Shown here: one piece after another, positions 5,083 to 5,101 of the stretch
Layout of the letters: every line of letters begins with the position of its first letter
Numbering within the stretch: the stretch's first letter is position 1
Source of the DNA: Clostridia bacterium
Lineage (GTDB): Bacteria; Bacillota; Clostridia; Oscillospirales; CAG-272
Assembly (NCBI GenBank): GCA_017407375.1
Contig: JAFQWT010000216.1
Coordinates: forward strand, 1-5,101
DNA: 5,101 nucleotides
Direction: 5' to 3'
The notes under the pieces: generated by a model
What the model saw: only the letters and a program-made list of their open reading frames with translations
The model's database searches: none
Told to the model about the DNA's origin: nothing
Position numbers and translations under genes: made by a program

Positions 5083-5101
5083 GGGGCCCGCGCTTTCCCA
5101 C

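Noticed and set aside
5083..5101. GC-rich end of window after the AraC-family gene
   Set aside because: Nineteen bases are too few to judge; GGGGCCC could be part of a hairpin but the rest is outside the window.

Overview
The window looks like chromosomal DNA from a high-GC member of the Clostridia, probably an uncultured gut-type lineage near the Oscillospirales or Christensenellales. The basis is strong AGGAGG-type ribosome binding sites, consensus sigma-A promoters with 16-17 bp spacers, A/T-flanked hairpin terminators, and an FtsZ whose second domain reads like Clostridial FtsZ. The taxonomic call is inference from memory of protein families, not from a search. The window holds six protein genes, no RNA genes, no mobile element and no CRISPR array. 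Almost all of it is coding or a recognisable control region.

Layout: (1) 49-582 (+) is a LOG-family nucleotide phosphoribohydrolase, with an extended -10 at the window edge. (2) A bidirectional terminator at 589-611 separates it from (3) 626-1462 (-), a five-helix membrane protein with a beta-rich C-terminal domain. That gene has a near-consensus promoter and a GTG start. (4) 1549-1989 (+) is a DUF523/2-thiouracil-desulfurase-like protein, divergent from gene 3. (5) 2147-3301 (+) is ftsZ, alone, with its own promoter and a roughly 105-nt leader. It ends in a strong hairpin terminator shared with (6) 3372-4139 (-), a divergent creatininase-superfamily protein. (7) 4267-5082 (+) is an AraC-family regulator divergent from gene 6.

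The genes do not form one pathway. Most are single-gene units with their own promoters and shared terminators; ftsZ lies outside any visible cell-wall/division cluster. The functional pair most likely to matter is the creatininase-like enzyme and the AraC regulator. Their core promoters lie on top of each other on opposite strands. An 18-bp direct repeat with 21-bp period overlaps the creatininase -35 box by 4 bp, the geometry of the araI1-araI2 site in the E. coli arabinose system. I infer that the regulator activates the enzyme gene and limits its own expression.

Other points of interest are an FtsZ C-terminal tail lacking the usual FLRR-like peptide, altered metal-site residues in the creatininase-like protein, and a membrane protein whose family I do not recognise.
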